In this document: positions 45,212 to 56,787 of the stretch, in pieces
How positions within the stretch are numbered: position 1 is the stretch's first letter
How the letters are laid out: each line of letters starts with the position of its first letter
The notes under the pieces: model-generated
Told to the model about the DNA's origin: nothing
Database searches by the model: none
What the model saw: the letters and a program-made list of their open reading frames with translations, nothing else
NCBI GenBank assembly: GCA_026214975.1
Contig: JAOBSW010000306.1
Coordinates: 62,001-126,000, forward strand
DNA length: 64,000 bases
Direction of reading: 5' to 3'
From: Gentiana macrophylla
Lineage: Eukaryota; Streptophyta; Magnoliopsida; Gentianales; Gentianaceae
Program-made: the position numbers and the translations under genes

Positions 45212-46214
45212 GAAGATGCATTTTGGTTTAGGAAACCAAAGGCATCCCTTTTGATTAGGAATCAAAATGAATGAAACAAAAGAGACTTAATTATAATTTT
45301 GATTTATTTTGGAATAGTTCTAATTTATTAAAATTAAAATTAAAATCGGTTTAAAATTAATCGTTAATTTTATTTCGATTAAAATCATTTAATTAATTAA
45401 ATGCTAATTAGTTAATTGATTGGATAAAATTATTTAATAGATTAAAATTTAATTGATTAATTAAGACGCAAGTAGTTAAATTTTAATTTTATCTTTTTCA
45501 TAAGATGTTATTGTATGGATTAGATATAGTAGATATAATATGATTATATGGACCCCGATTGATCATGGACTCGACCGATAGGATAGATGTGAATGATTTA
45601 ATTTTTCTATTGGTTTAAAAATTGTCCTAGGCTGTTATGAAGAACATGACCTAGTTTATTTTCTGCATTTATCCCATTCCGTTAGCTCCCCCCGTGTGCG
45701 GCGGGTGTATTTATTTTATTAGATAGAATTAAATGTAACAAGAATGGAGCAGAAGATGGAGACCAAAGAAACAGAAGAAAATAAAGATCCCATTGGAGAA
45801 TGGAGCATTTAAGATCCTATTGGCGGTTGCAGCTACCTTTAGATTGTGACCCACGGTTTCGTCAGTTTGTATTCGAAACCGCACCTAGGAAAAGTCCATG
45901 ATCATACCGGTTACTTTACCCATTTATTTATTTTGTGCTTGTATTTATTTTATATGATACGATAGATGCATGACTAGGCACGATCTAGATAAATGTGTAG
46001 GATGTATGTTTATATAGATAGACATATTTATGATGAGACCATAATTAAAATTAATTAAGTGAATTAATTTACATAAATACTTCCACCTTAAAAGAATCAA
46101 GTTGAAATTGCATCCCCATATTATAATGACGGTGAAGAGCCCTTGTTCGGATCCAACTCATCAGCCAAAGCAGGGGGTTGACCTACCTCGGGTATATCGT
46201 CATTATCGAGATAT

Positions 46215-47098
46215 GATTCTTAGAATTCCACACTCTTCTTGTTATAGAAAAGTTCTATTTATAGGGGTTTTTCTAACGGTTAGTTCATATTTATTTGAAT
46301 CCTTATAGCCGTTTGTGGTCCTTCTTTCCTTTTTGTATGTCAGTGTCAGATAGGACACCTTTATAGTCCAATAAAATTGTTTGACTTATAACAGTCTGAT
46401 TCTTCATTAGTTTTACTTATTTCCAGTTCCAAAACTGATTCAATAAGACTTGGTCTATTTAAGAGCATTAACTGAGTTTTTACTCTTCTTCAAAATATCA
46501 GTACTCTATCCTTCATCTGATCATTATTGACTTAATCGGAGGACACCAATTTTAATTGATTATCTAAGATATCATTGTCCTTATGATTCTTAGTCCTTCA
46601 TACACGATCCGTAAAGTCAGTTCTAGTCATCACAGAATTGCCTGAAGTCTAACTTTATAGTCTCGACATAGTCTTCATAAACTGAGTTTGAACCCTCAGT
46701 TCTTCAGTCTTCAATAACTGAGTTTGAACCCTCAGTTCTTCTGTCTTTTAGATAAGCCAACTGAGTCTGTGTCCCTCAGCGAACTTACCTTCTTCAGTTC
46801 ATTCATAACTGAGTCTGATCCCTCAGTTTCGGTTGAAGTACTCTTGGTCAGTTTCAGTTGTGAGCTTAGTTCAATATGTAAGTTTCTCATTTTCTTAGTT
46901 CAGAACCTAGAACTGTTACAGTGCTTGTCTAATTAACTTATACAACCATCAGACTCTATTAAATCCCATACAATGATTTCTAGACCTCTTTTTGCTTTGC
47001 ACTATAACAGCTAGTTTTGACACTTCATCAATGAGGTTTAAGAACAATAACTGATTTAGTGATGAATCATCATCAAAACATAAATTTTATTTCCAACA
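46215..47098 (-). repeat. 3' LTR of element C (outer part missing)
   Basis: On the minus strand it starts TGTTGGAAATAAAATTTATG at 47098 and is lost after 46215, about 40 bases downstream of its TATA box (46256-46263, minus). Confidence 0.85.
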
Positions 47099-47113
47099 AC
47101 TTCCCCATTTTTT
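47099..47113 (-). other. Polypurine tract of element C
   Basis: On the minus strand AAAAATGGGGAAGT directly precedes the LTR. Confidence 0.75.
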
Positions 47114-47474
47114 ATGACGTCAATACCCCCCTTTAAAGCAATGCAAAAAGATATAGACAAAATAAAATAATGAAAACACAAAAAACTAAGAAACTGAGAT
47201 TTTATTGATAACTGAGTTACGGAGTAATAAAATACAAATACTTGAAAGGAAATTAATTTCCAATTTCTTTTCCAGTTCCTTGACCAATTTGCTTATCAAA
47301 GATTCCTACAGCCTCTTTCATAGCTAGGTTAGTTTCTGTGCATTCCACTCCTTGAATATTTGCCCAAATGTTCCAAGAATCTATCATACTGTGCTTGCTG
47401 AAAAACTTGCTTATAAATAACACAGCAAACACAAAAATAGATCATCTTAGTCTTTTACTGGTGGCTGTCCTCAG

Positions 47475-49772
47475 TTATTTCTGAACAAACTCTGGTTCAG
47501 TCTTTTCAACTTTATCTGATGCCTTATTCAATGTTCCATCTTTCTCCCATTTACCTAGTTTGTTCCAATAATGAACACGAACTTTTTGCATATGTAGAAA
47601 AGACTCTAAGGCTTGTTCCCTTGATACTTTTTCTTGAATTGGTAGATCTTTGAAGACGTTGTACATTTGAGAGTCTAGAGCCAATCTTTTCTTAGCTGGT
47701 TCTGAGAATTTTCTATTAGTTTCATTTCTTCATCAGTGAACTCTCCTCTAACGTTCTTCAGTTCAACTAGTTTCTCTTCAATACATTCTAGAACTTGAGG
47801 CATATCAGCTGCATTGACTTATAACTAGTCCAAACTTTCCCCCTTAGTGACATCATCTTTGTTGATCAAGCTCCTAATGTATGAGTTTTGGTGCTGCTAA
47901 TTTGATGCCAAAATGGTTTGTGCAACAACTGAGTCTTTCTATGCATTATCCAATAAGATCAGTCTATCAACTACATTGTTGAGGATGCCCTCCAATTTTT
48001 CTTGGGTCTCAATTTGTCTTGCCTCAGATTCAATGGTTGTCTTTCTGATTGTGATAGAGTATCATGACAGTCAGATTTGACACTTTTTAACCTTTTCTCC
48101 ATGTTTTCTCTTTCAGTTTTGCTGTCTTCCATTGCCTTCAGAACTTTTCCGAACACAATTAAGTCATCTTTCTGAATCTTTATAAGCTGATTGAAGTAAA
48201 ATTTGATCATGTCAGCATGTGTAGGTACATCATCTTTAGATACAGCTTTCTTTTCTTCAGCTTTGTCTTTTTCAGTTTCAGCTTCTTTTGCTTCTTTAAG
48301 AGGGAAGAAGCAATCTGCTTAAGTTTCCCTTTGTAATCCACATATTTTCTTCTCTCCTCAGACTATCTTTTTACTTCTATCAGATTTGTTTGATCAATGT
48401 TTCTAACTGGTGACATTTGCATGCTGAGCTCATCAACAAATACTTCACAAGCTTTATTAGCTTCAATTTTTTCAATCTCAAGCACAGTTTGGTCAGTTGG
48501 AGACTGATAACCTTCTTTTTCTTGATCTTTAGACTGACCGTCAGAGTCAGTTTCAGTTTCTTCACCGTTATCTGAACTTTCTTCAGATGATGCTTCTTCA
48601 GCAACATCCTTTGCTCTTTATTTGTCTTGTAGAGAGGCGAGAATCCTTTTTTGTTAATCAGGATCTCCCTGAGAATCATCATCATAATCATTTCATCTTT
48701 CTTAGAACTCTCTCCTGCAATAGTTCTCTTCCAATAACTATCTCTGATCAACGCATATCCATTGTCCAAAAATTCATCAGTGGTGATCAGCTCGGACAGA
48801 TGATTGATGTTGTATAGACTGAATAACCATTTCTCTGTGATTTCCATTTCAGCTGACTGACTTTTTTGATTAGATATGGAACTGAGTTTCCAATTCTGAT
48901 AAGCATGCAGTCTCTTGCAGTCAGCTACAATCAGTCTATTCCAGCTCTTCAGCTTTTGTTTCAGTTTTCTTGGAGGACTTCTTTCTTTTCTTCTTGGGTT
49001 CAGTTTCACAACGTCCTTCTTTCCTTTTCTTTGATTTTTCTTCCTTGGCTGCAATTTTTCCATCAATAACAGCAGTTTCCTTTCTTCTTGTAATCCCAAA
49101 ATGGTCAATAATCCTTTGGGTTAGGAGAGCAAGAGTCTTCTTGAGATAAAACCTCCCTTCCTTCTCAGCATTCTTCTTCTTGGGTACATCAGAAGATTGA
49201 GCGACCAGTTGATCAAAAAAATAACTTTGCCAGTTCAAATCCTCTTCAAACCAAATCTTATAAAGTAGATCTATCTTTGTGCCGGATAGATTACTGAAAT
49301 TGCCTGCGTTTCCAATTACGCAATTTGCTAGCATCTTTGTCAGGAAACTGAATTTAGGCTTGAGCAGCCCTGTTGATCCAGATAGTGAAACATTAGAATC
49401 TGCTAAGATAGAAATGTCTTTCCATGATTTCTCTCGCTGTTATTTAGATATTTTGAGAACTGAGGTGAATCCAGACTTCTCAAATCAAAAAATGTCTGCT
49501 ATAAGGTTCTCAGTAACCTTGATCTCTTTTCCACTGACATGTGTGGTGTAAGTAAGTACATCTTCATCTTCAATTCTTTTGCTTCCAAATTCATAAAAAT
49601 CACCGATGTTGTCCAGACACACATTCTTCAAGTTTATGTTGAATACTTGCTCCAAATCATTGATTTTCCTGATTTTGTCTGTCATTTCTTTGGCAAGAGT
49701 TTGATCTGTGTATTTAGCCACAAATTGATCGAGAGAAATGATCATTCCGGGTTCAACTCCAGTGAAGTCCAT
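47475..49772 (-). pseudogene. Sirevirus aORF of element C
   Basis: Starts MDFTGVEPGMIISLDQF at 49772. The N-terminal region matches the aORF of Sirevirus A in the same order: KINDLEQVFNINLKNV, then SGTKIDLLYKIWFEEDLNWQSYFFDQLV and LALLTQRIIDHFGI. A strongly basic stretch (KKRKKSSKKTE) ends the second segment at 48936. Later pieces are coiled-coil rich and shifted between frames; the last readable block is at 47684-47475 (YWNKLGKWEKDGTL). It is the only substantial coding remnant in element C. Function unknown; its preservation in an element without pol is notable. Confidence 0.72.
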
Positions 49773-50175
49773 TAATTCAGATTGTTGGAGAAATCGAAGG
49801 TAGAGAAAATTCTTTTCAGTAGATGAATTATAAAGAGATAGTAAATGATTTTTGGTAAGACACAAGGGTATTTATAAGTGGTAGATTATGTGATTGTAAA
49901 ATCTGGGTGGGTAATAATGACTTGTCCTTAATCAGGTCAAGCGTTAAAATACGGAAAAAAGCGGTGAGTGGAAAGATGAACGGCTGAGATGAGTGTAGGG
50001 TACGTCTGTTCATAGTAGCTGATATTAATCGATACGGTATATCTCCAGTTGTCAAGGTTCAGGTTTGATCTTATCCACACTTTGAGTCAGTCGTCCGTTC
50101 AGATCAGTTTCAAAACATAGTTGACTAAGTAACTCAGTCTTGATTTTGAAATTTAGCTAATATCCGCAAAACAAA

Positions 50176-51448
50176 TTAAGAACTTTTTGGTACCCATATA
50201 TGTTTGGGTCCTTTTCGATTAGGTTTCATGTTCCTACAAGTCTTAGATGACTTGTTATTTTTACACATATCTTGATTTTTCGGCTGAGTATGGTCAGTTT
50301 TCACAAAATTCTGTTTTCTTGACTCGAACGTCTTTTTATTTTTGTGAAACTGAGTGAACATAGATCCATTCCAGTCTTCATCAGTAGGAAATTGTCTCCA
50401 TTTCCCCCTTAATCTTTTATTCCATGAACGATTATCATTTTTAGATGGATGTTACTTGAATGTTCTTTTAACTGATCTTTGATCAGTTTTTCCTTTTTCA
50501 GTCCTCTGATACATTCTGTAGAATCTTTTAGTTTGCTGTTTGCCACTGACTGATTTGATAGTTTTGTCAGTTTTCAGTTGAGACTGAGCTGAGTAATTAT
50601 CAGTTCTAATTTTTTCAGTATTCTTAGTTTTTGACTGTTGTGCAGCTACAAACTTAGGTGCAGCTGTACTAGGTCTGAACTTAGAATTTTGCTGACTATC
50701 AAACCCTAAACCTGATCTATCTCTAAATGATTTTCCAGGTTTGAACTGAACATTGAGAATTGGATCAACTGATGATTCTCTGATGTTTATTACCTTTGTT
50801 AGTTCATTAGTTGAGAAAGTCTCCTTAGTTCTGATATCAATCTTGATAAGATTGATCTCAGCAGTGAATCTTAGAACTTCAGTTTTCAATAGATCTTTTT
50901 CCATTTTGACATTCTCATAATTCTTCTGAATTACCTCTAATTCCTTTATGAGAATGTCCAATTTTTTGTTGAAATCTTCATTAATATGATTGTTCATGGC
51001 AGTCTGAGTGTTGGATGTAGATGCATTTACATCGTGATGATTGATAGATAAATTTTTAGTTCAAGCTTCTTCATCTTCGAATGTCTGCTTCCCTTTATCC
51101 AATCCAGCATTTTTCCTTGCTCGGTCAGATCCAAAAAGTATAATTCTTCATCATTCTCAGCATAATCATTTACACCAAAGCTTATGGGTAATGTTTCAGC
51201 ATTATCTTCATTGCTTGTGATGAGTGGATCTTCAATGAAGGTCTCAATCAGCTTTTCTTGAGTTTCAGCAACAAAGGCTTGCAATTTAGTTGGTATTCAT
51301 CAAATCTTAAAAATGAACAACTAAGCATTTTCCTAAAATGATTGTGTGATTCCATGATGCAGTTTTGTAAAACTTTAAATAATTTATCAAACAATCTTGT
51401 CAGGAAACAACTGATGCTTGAAGAGTAATCGATTTGGATCACCTCCAA
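50176..51448 (-). pseudogene. Gag remnant of element C
   Basis: Starts MESHNHFRKMLSCSFLRFDEYQ, shifts, then AFVAETQEKLIETFIEDPLI, equivalent to the first 40 residues of the gag of Sirevirus A. It then jumps to an acidic linker and the coiled coil (LIKELEVIQKNYENVKMEKDLLK), followed by RDRSGLGFDSQQ and the basic tail ending GPKHIWVPK near 50185. The middle of gag with the UBN2 core and CCHC knuckles is deleted. Several frameshifts remain. Confidence 0.78.
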
Positions 51449-51460
51449 ATAGTAAGAACT

Positions 51461-51472
51461 GCTCCGATACCA
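51461..51472 (-). other. Primer-binding site of element C
   Basis: TGGTATCGGAGC on the minus strand, two bases after the LTR end. Confidence 0.85.
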
Positions 51473-51474
51473 AT

Positions 51475-52184
51475 TGTTGGTCCCTGGGAAAGGCTAACAC
51501 ATGTTTAGAGGGGGGGTGAATAAACTTGTCACCAAAAACTAGATTTTAAGTGATTTAGGTTCAGTTAAAACTTGTGCAGAGTTAAGCTAACTTAGCTGAG
51601 TGTAAGTCAGAATTGACTTATCCTGAACTGAGTTAACCGGCAGCGGATTAAATTAAGCCTTTAAAAATTATGAGTTATCAGTTATGTGTTGATTCAGTTT
51701 CTAGTGTTTGCTGAGTATGTGAACTAGATGAATAGAATTACAATGCAGTAAGTAAATGCGTAAAGTAAATACACAAGAATTATAGATGTTCTAGGTGGTG
51801 TAAAAGTTATGCATGGCTCTATTTTTCTTCAAATGATTATTCTTGATCTTTCTTTGAATGCTTATGAACACTTGAAGAAATTTCTTGATCTTGCAATAAA
51901 GCATACAATCAGAATTCTTTTTTGATTACTTTCCCCCTTGATTTGATCTTTCTTGACTAGATTGATTCCTAGAATTCCACACTCTTCTTGTTATAGAAGA
52001 GATCTATTTATAGCGGTTTTTCTAACGGTTAGTTCATATGAACTTGAATCCTTATAGCTGTTAGTGGTCTTGCTTTCCTTTTTGTATGTCCGTGTCATAA
52101 AGGACACCTTTATAGTCCAATAAAATTGCTTGACTTATAACGGTCTGAATCTTCATCAGTTTTACTTATTTCCAGTTCCAAAAC
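51475..52184 (-). repeat. 5' LTR of element C (U3 missing)
   Basis: On the minus strand it ends CCAGGGACCAACA at 51475 and is cut at 52184, about 170 bases upstream of its TATA box (52005-52012, minus). Confidence 0.85.
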
Positions 52185-53490
52185 ATTTATTTTCCCTATT
52201 TCAATATTATTTCGTGCATTATTTGATGATTTTCTGGATACAAATTATTGGGATGAGCATGATTGATGAATCTGGAGTGGTCTGAACGAAAGGAATGGGC
52301 CTAGGGTATTCTAGAAGCATCCATGTTAAGTCGGCTGAAGAAAATGGATGAAATTACCCTTGGTAAACCGAGGATGGCCGCCGACTTACCGAGGGTCCAG
52401 AATCTTCCGAAACGCGTTTTCTTGGACGAGGGGTCAAACTAGATGATTCTGAGTCGGTTTAGATAGCTATAAATAAGAGGCTTTGCATCATAACAAATGT
52501 ACTCAAATTATTCAAGGAAATTATGCAATAAACGTTATTTGTTCTTTATTTTATTTATTTTATGAGTTTTGGTCGGAAAGATGACGGAGTCGCCGCCTAG
52601 GGAAAGATCCAAAGGAGATCTACGCTCGTCTTCGAGGGTATGATTTTCTGTCTTTTCCAAGATGTAGATCCATCATTGTTCTATTCGACTAGTATGTTTT
52701 AATTTCTTATTTAGTTTAATTATGTAGTAGTTAGTTTATTTTACCCCATGTGTTATAGATCTGATTCGTTGGTGAAGAAATAATGAAATAGTAGTTGCGT
52801 TCTTCAGATCTGCGACGGTCTATATCTCTAGATCTGAATACCTACTAAATTACTAATTCATGATAATCGGTGCCAGGTACGTTGATCGATAGATTTAATT
52901 TACATGTTAGTAGCCTGATCAACTATTTGCATGTTATCGTAAATTAACATGAAGGTCTGGAAGTGAATTTTAATTAGGACATTATCTAGAATGGACCTTA
53001 GGAACGTGCTGGTCAATGTCGACAGCTGTCTTGGCGGGTTTGCGGTATAAGGTAACACTCAATATCAGCAGCTCTAGTTCTTTATGCGTATGGCTATTAC
53101 GGACCAATTAAGGATGGTAGCTTGCCTATAGATTGTCTACTGCCATTGTCGGAGTAGATAGGGTTAGGAGTTGTACCCGTAGCTGAAAAATGAATAAATT
53201 CACCAATGGGGAGGACTGTTGCATGTTTGGGGGGAATAACTAATTACTCATAATTGAACTAATACCTTGGAAACTCTTGTTGCTTAGTCGAACTTGCATA
53301 ATCTTGTTAGTTTGAGGCACCAATACTACTGTCTATATATTATAATTGGTCGTAGACCGTTACTGTGACAACTCACTCATGATAATTAGACGTTCTTTCG
53401 AGTCTCTGTAGGATTCGACCTTGAGTCGGCAGTACTCTGCTATGATAGACCTAGTCCTATTGCTAGTAAGTGCATTGCACGCGATCAAGA
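52185..53490 (+). repeat. 5' LTR of Athila-like element 1 (start missing)
   Basis: No gene. TATA box at 52468-52475 with GAGGCTTTGCATC after it. A GGTAAACCGAGG/TTACCGAGGGTC pair lies at 52362-52405. It ends shortly before the PBS; the exact last base is uncertain. Confidence 0.75.
52468..52475 (+). promoter_or_regulatory. TATA box of Athila-like element 1
   Basis: TATAAATA within the LTR, about 1 kb before the PBS. Confidence 0.6.
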
Positions 53491-53494
53491 TTTT

Positions 53495-53512
53495 TGGCGG
53501 CGGTGCCGGGGA
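53495..53512 (+). other. Primer-binding site, tRNA-Asp type
   Basis: TGGCGGCGGTGCCGGGGA; two differences from the Athila consensus seen in element 2 (58910-58927). Confidence 0.88.
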
Positions 53513-54003
53513 CTCATGTCAAGAATACTTTTTATTTAAGATTGAGTTTGATGTATATATTTGAGTCTGTTTAATTGTGTCTGTTTTATAGTCTGTTTAT
53601 ACTAGAGTCGTACAGAGTCAGTTCTGTGAATTCTGGAGAAAAATTACCACCGGTTTACCGAGGGTTACCTCCAATAAACCGAGGGTCTAAATTCTGCCAG
53701 AATCATTTCTGTTTATTCAGTGTCAGGTCAGTGGTCAGGGTCTGTATTTTTGAGTCTGCCATGTGAGTGTAATAGCCGCCAAGGCAAGTTACTAACCTTT
53801 TTTTATTTTTCTTTTTTGTGTCCTGTAGTATAGTACACGTAGTTCAGCAGCCAAACTCGAAAGATTCCTACCTGAGATTGAAAAGTTTGCTAGGCGAAAG
53901 AGAAAGGAAACTCGAGAGAGATCTGTTAGGCTGGAGGACGACATGGTTTCGAACGAAGGAGATCACAGCGAGAGGGAAGAAGAGATAAACCTTTGGAAGA
54001 TAT
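53513..54003 (+). other. Leader of Athila-like element 1
   Basis: About 490 bases between PBS and gag. It holds one GGTTTACCGAGG/AAACCGAGGGTC pair (53652-53693) and short frames without similarity. A degraded N-terminal gag extension (RRKRKETRERS) may start near 53860. Confidence 0.6.
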
Positions 54004-55743
54004 ATGGCACATAATGGACAGAATGGGCAGAATGGAGCAGGTGTTGTGGTACAAGCAGATATGAGAACTCTACAGAGCTATTCAATGCCAACGATTGAGC
54101 AATTCGTGCCAGCAATTGTTCAGCCTGAGGATGCAGCTGAGGTATTTCACCCAAGACCGAATCTTTTACAAATGGAAACTAACTACACTACTTTTCATGG
54201 AGTAATGAACGAGGATCCTAGTGTATACATCACCAACTTTCTAGAAATAGTCAGTACGGTTAAGCCAACAGGAGTACCAGGAGACAATATAAAGTTGAAA
54301 TTGTTTCCATTCACTCTGAAAGACAAAGCAAAGATATGGTTATTGTCTCTAGCACCAGGATCGATCCAAACGTGGACCGATTTGTTGCACAAATTTATGA
54401 ACAAGTACTGCCCACCTGGGAAGTCACTACAGATGAGGCAAGGGATCATGAAAATTTCATGCAGAGGCCCACTGAAACATTTGAAGAGGCCGGGGAATGA
54501 TTCAAGGAAGCACAGAGGAGATGCTCTCATCATGATATCTCTTTGCCTATACGAATGCATAGTTTCTATCACAGATTGCGGCCAAGTGAGCAAATGAGAG
54601 TTGATGCATCAAGCAACGGATGTTTTACGTTGCTATCACCTGAAGAAGCCGAAGAGAAATTGGAGCAAATTGCGCTTACAAGTCAATGGGGAACACACCA
54701 GGTTGAAATGGCCAAAGTAGCTGAAGGCGTATTGGGAGAAGATACTTCTCAAAAGATCTTATACCAGCTAATGGCAATGAATGAAAAGATAGATGGCATC
54801 AAGATCGCATAGCCAAGGTTGAGAAAGTTTAAGAGATTGAAACGACCAGCACTGTGGACGTGAACTATATCGGGAGGCAAGGAAATCCTTATGGGGCGGA
54901 TATCGCCCAGGTTCTCACGACCTCCCTGGTTTTATACTAAGCGACCCTAATGGGGGTTTTCGACAAAGTGATTCAAATGGGGGAGAGAGACCAAGACAAA
55001 CTGGTGGATTCCTGCCTCAATTCAATAAGTCCGGTGGTTGGGAAGTAGCCATGGATAAAATGAGCTCAACTGTGACCGACACGGTCCATCAACTTACGAA
55101 ATCCATGACTGAGCTGAATACAAATTTCACCATGCATTGTCAGAAGAATGACACCAGACTACCCAATCAAGAAGCCTTAGTGTAGAATCTGTCGCACCAA
55201 GTGGGACAGATTGCAGAACATGTGTCAGCCCGTCCTCCAGGAGGATCGCAAAGTAATACAGAGAAGAATCCGAAGCACGTGAATTCAATTATGACTAGAA
55301 GCGGAAAGGAATTGTCTGGACCAAGTTATACCAACTGTCCATGAAGAATCAGAAAGCAGTCAGCAGGAGAACGCAGCAAAATCTAGAGAAAAAGAGGGGC
55401 CGGTAACCCGGGATAATGCTCCGGTAAACCAGGAGTCTAAAAATGCAGCTGACAAGCAGGCAGAGCAGTAGCAGTCAACATGTAAGTCTTCACGAACTAT
55501 AACTATTAATCATGCTACTTTACCCTATCCCCGTAGGAAATATAAGCCAAATAATGATGATGCGCCTTATAAAAAGTTTATAGAGATGTTTAAAAAGTTG
55601 CAAGTGAATATACCCTTTGTAGAAGCTCTGGCCGGAATGCCAGAGTATGCAAAATTCTTGAAAGAAGACATCTCCACCAAGTGGAAATTGTTGGACCTTG
55701 AGACTATATGCCTGAAGGAAGAATGCTCGGCAGTTTTCCAATG
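54004..55743 (+). pseudogene. Athila gag
   Basis: MAHNGQNGQNGAG opens a frame with the retrotransposon gag core: TTFHGVMNEDPSVYITNFLEI, then IKLKLFPFTLKDKAKIWLLSL and LHKFMNKYCPPG. Frameshifts near 54450-54540 move into ISLPIRMHSFYHRLRPSEQMR and ASSNGCFTLLSPEEAEEKLEQIA, ending at 54812. From there to 55743 the linker is repeatedly interrupted but includes YPRRKYKPNNDDAPYKKFIEM and AGMPEYAKFLKED. The coding part at 55399-55440 contains one of the paired GGTAACCC/GGTAAACC motifs also seen in the LTR and leader. Confidence 0.83.
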
Positions 55744-56787
55744 AAAGTTGCCTCCTAAGTGTAAAGATCTTGGGAGCTTCCTCATACCATGCACAATTGG
55801 AGGAGTATGCCTGAACAAAGCATTGTGTGATCATGGAGCCAGTGTCAATCTGATTCCACTCTCCATCTTTCATAAATTAGGCATGAAGGAGTTGAATAAG
55901 ACATATATAACCCTTCAATTAGCAGATAGGTCTATGAAGCAACCTTGTTGAGTGGTGGAGGATGTTTTGTTGAAAGTTGATAAGTTTGTATTCCCTATAG
56001 ATTTTGTGGTGCTAGGCATGGAAGCTAATCACGATGTTCCATTTATCTTAGGATGACTTTTCCTAGCTATGAGCAAAATATTGATAGATGTTTATAAGGG
56101 TGAGCTGATTCTGAGAGTGAATGAGGACAAAGTGGTGTTCAATGTGATGAATTCAATAAGATATGCTCAAGATGAAGGAGAAGCATGCTACATGCTAGAT
56201 GCCATAGACGAGCTTGTTTTGGAATTATATCAGCAAGTGGCATTAGACCCTGAAGTAGCAGAAACTTTACTCCTGAAGGATGAAGAAGGTTATCAGGAAA
56301 CCTGGCCTGGGTGCAGTGAAGGTCAAGTGCGAGAAATAGAGCATATATCCTCTGTGGATTTAGGAGGAACCATTCACAGACCTTCCTGGCACAAGTTCTT
56401 TGACCTACAGTTGACTGGCAAGTTGTTAAGATCATCATTAGAAGAGCCACCAAAGAACTTAACGTTAAAACCTTTGCCTTATCACTTGAAGTGCGTGTAT
56501 TTACAAGATGATACTCTCCCCCTTATAATTTCAGTGTCATTATCATCCTTAGAGGAGGATAAACTTTTGAGAGTACTAAGAGGGCACAAGGGAGCATTTG
56601 GATGGACGTTTGTAGATATAAGAGGGATCAGCCCATCAGTGTTGCATAAGATCTCTGTAGAACCTAAGAAGAAAGTGGTAGCACAACCTCAAAGGAGGTT
56701 GACACCACAGCTGAAGGATGTTGTTAAGGAAGAAATCATAAGGATGTTGGAGATTGGAATCATTTTCCAATTGCAGATAGTAAGTGG
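55744..56787 (+). pseudogene. Athila protease and linker to RT
   Basis: LPPKCKDLGSFLIPCTIGG leads into the retropepsin with LCDHGASVNLIPLSIFHKL; the active site reads DHG instead of DSG or DLG. TGA stops at 55949 and 56054 (inside ILG-LFLA) both stand where CGA (Arg) is expected. The frame then continues through KGELILRVNEDKVVFNV, the linker ending GAFGWTFVDIRGISPSVLHKI, and EIIRMLEIGII. A frameshift near 56770 leads to RT. Confidence 0.85.

Larger units (their letters stand above)
19356..46214 (+). mobile_element. LARD-like element D, split by Sirevirus A
   Basis: The LTR starts TGTTGGAATAGTG at 19356, is interrupted by Sirevirus A (20162-43316), resumes at 43322 and ends TTTCCTAACA at 44542, giving about 2.0 kb. 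An iMet PBS follows at 44544. The interior (44543-46214) has no ORF of recognisable origin and stops at the truncated LTR of element C, so the 3' half and 3' LTR are missing. The PBS and LTR type point to copia ancestry. It inserted into the env-like ORF of the Athila-like relic. Confidence 0.75.
44543..46214 (+). other. Non-coding interior of element D
   Basis: No gene. It contains a G/C-rich patch at 44685-44775 (CGGCGG runs), two 130-bp units at 44952-45211, and AT-rich sequence with TTAATTAAT words up to the breakpoint with element C. Confidence 0.65.
46215..52184 (-). mobile_element. Element C: pol-less Sirevirus derivative
   Basis: Minus strand: truncated 5' LTR (51475-52184), PBS (51461-51472), gag fragments (50176-51448), aORF (47475-49772), PPT (47099-47113), truncated 3' LTR (46215-47098). 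No PR, IN, RT or RNase H lies between gag and aORF. The gag core and zinc knuckles are also missing. Each LTR is cut at its outer end. The region shared by both is 221 bases at each end (46215-46435 and 51964-52184). No TSD is visible. Confidence 0.82.
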
